DNA of 7,681 nucleotides, from assembly GCA_009919985.1 (NCBI GenBank), contig RGAX01000134.1, positions 1 to 7,681 on the forward strand, written 5' to 3'. Below, piece after piece: positions 6,608 through 7,681 of this stretch; positions within the stretch are counted from its first letter, which is position 1, and each line of letters starts with the position of its first letter. The notes below the pieces were generated by a model. That model made no database searches. It saw only the letters and a program-made list of their open reading frames with translations, and was not told where the DNA came from. This DNA comes from Opitutaceae bacterium. Its GTDB lineage: Bacteria; Verrucomicrobiota; Verrucomicrobiia; Opitutales; Opitutaceae. Made by a program: the position numbers and the translations under genes.

Positions 6608-7666
6608 ATGCAGGTCGCATTTTCTCCTGAAGAAATCTTTTCGACGGTTCGAGCGGCGCGCACGCTTGGGCAAACGCACCAAACCGTGCGCGGCATCGCG
6701 GCGCTCAAAGCCGCGGCTCCTGGGGACCTCTCCTTTCTCGGCAATCCCAAGTACAAACCGGAGGTCGCTCAGTCCCAAGCTTCGGTCGTTCTCGTGCCAC
6801 TCGACTTTGAGGGAGAACCACGACCCGACCAATTATTCGTCTTTGTCGAAAACCCCTCTGTCGCCCTCGCTCAAGTCTGTGCCCGCATCGAGCAATCGCT
6901 CTGGCCGAAGCCATCTGCCGGTGTTCATCCCTCGGCCTACGTGGCGGCCGGTGCTCTGGTCCCCGCGTCGGCCACCATCGGGCCACTTTGCGTGATCGAA
7001 GCCGATGCGCGCCTCGGTGAACGCGTCCATCTGCAAGCCCAAGTGTTTGTCGGTCGAGGAGCCGTCTTGGGCGAGGATTGCTGGCTGATGCCAGGCAGCA
7101 TCGTCGCGGCCGAATGCATCCTAGGCGCTCGCGTCCGACTTCAACCCGGAGCCGTAGTCGGATCTGATGGTTTCGGATATGAATTTAACCAAGGCCGACA
7201 CGAAAAAGTTCCGCAGATCGGCACCGTTGTTATCGAAGCCGATGTTGAGATCGGCGCCAATAGCACGCTGGATCGGGCTCGGTTTAGCCGTACTGTGGTC
7301 GGGGAGGGGACTAAAATCGATAATCTGGTGCACGTTAGCCACAACGTCGTCATTGGTCGGCATTGTCTTATCTGCGCCCAGGTCGGTATTGCTGGCAGCA
7401 CGACGATCGAGGACTTTGTGGTCATTGGTGGCCAAGCGGGGCTCGCAGGGCACATCACAATCGGCCGTGGCGCTAAAATCGACGGCCAAACCGGCGTTAA
7501 CACCGACTTGGCCGCTGGCAGTTTTGTCAAAGGTTCACCCTGCCTGCCCTACCAACTCGAGCAACGGATCAACGTTTTGCGCCGGAAAATCCCCGATTTA
7601 TTCAAACGAGTCGACGCCTTGGAGTCACACTTCTTGCCATCGGATGCAGAAAAGTCTTCCGCCTAG
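6608..7666 (+). CDS. lpxD: UDP-3-O-acylglucosamine N-acyltransferase LpxD
   Basis: LpxD catalyses the third step of lipid A synthesis: it moves a 3-hydroxyacyl chain from acyl carrier protein to the 2-amino group of UDP-3-O-acylglucosamine in the cytoplasm. The 352-residue product (E. coli 341) has the N-terminal uridine-binding domain, with VRGIAALKAAAPGDLSFLGN (27-46) and KYKPEV. A left-handed beta-helix of hexapeptide repeats runs from about 104 to 311, for example AYVAAGALVPASATIGPLCV (110-129). The GSDGFGY motif (185-191) and NLVHVSHNVVIG (239-250) are present; His245 matches the catalytic His239 of E. coli. A C-terminal helix (about 317-340) closes the fold. The ATG at 6608 fits the family N-terminus and has no Shine-Dalgarno. 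It follows bamA-skp as in many Gram-negative bacteria, but across a terminator. The next gene lies outside the window. Confidence 0.97.
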   Translation: MQVAFSPEEIFSTVRAARTLGQTHQTVRGIAALKAAAPGDLSFLGNPKYKPEVAQSQASVVLVPLDFEGEPRPDQLFVFVENPSVALAQVCARIEQSLWPKPSAGVHPSAYVAAGALVPASATIGPLCVIEADARLGERVHLQAQVFVGRGAVLGEDCWLMPGSIVAAECILGARVRLQPGAVVGSDGFGYEFNQGRHEKVPQIGTVVIEADVEIGANSTLDRARFSRTVVGEGTKIDNLVHVSHNVVIGRHCLICAQVGIAGSTTIEDFVVIGGQAGLAGHITIGRGAKIDGQTGVNTDLAAGSFVKGSPCLPYQLEQRINVLRRKIPDLFKRVDALESHFLPSDAEKSSA

Positions 7667-7681
7667 CCGTTCGTCCCGCAA

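Noticed and set aside
7667..7681. Possible start of a downstream gene after lpxD.
   Set aside because: Only 15 bases remain, with no start codon or signal to support a call.

Overview
The window is a densely packed block of housekeeping genes, all on the + strand. It holds eight protein genes: pth (5' end cut off by the window edge), rpsF, ssb, rplI, dnaB, bamA, a skp/ompH-family gene and lpxD. Every one is recognisable from conserved motifs. I found no mobile element, CRISPR array, tRNA or rRNA gene, and no gene of unknown function. I do not see a previously undescribed system here. The points worth a second look concern operon layout and translation or transcription signals.

Organism: BamA, a Skp-like chaperone and LpxD show a diderm bacterium that makes lipid A. 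The DNA is moderately GC-rich. The order pth-rpsF-ssb-rplI-dnaB-bamA-skp-lpxD, the absence of rpsR between ssb and rplI, and the near absence of Shine-Dalgarno sequences do not fit a typical proteobacterium. My best guess is the Verrucomicrobiota, perhaps Opitutaceae. This is inference from general knowledge, not from a search.

Layout: (1) Positions 2-1950 are a translation/replication cluster: peptidyl-tRNA hydrolase, ribosomal protein bS6, single-strand DNA-binding protein and ribosomal protein bL9. It ends in a perfect 11-bp hairpin with a T-run (1917-1950). (2) Positions 1951-6517 hold the replicative helicase DnaB, whose 3' end overlaps bamA, followed by skp. This unit ends in a second strong intrinsic terminator (6490-6517). 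(3) From about 6550, lpxD follows a possible promoter. The window ends 15 bases after its stop codon.

How the genes work together: Pth, bS6 and bL9 serve translation. SSB and DnaB serve the replication fork. BamA inserts outer-membrane proteins and Skp carries them across the periplasm. LpxD makes the lipid A precursor of the outer leaflet. The two terminators place dnaB in the same apparent transcription unit as bamA and skp. They separate lpxD from skp, although the two genes remain neighbours as in many Gram-negative bacteria. No stretch longer than about 140 bases lacks a gene.
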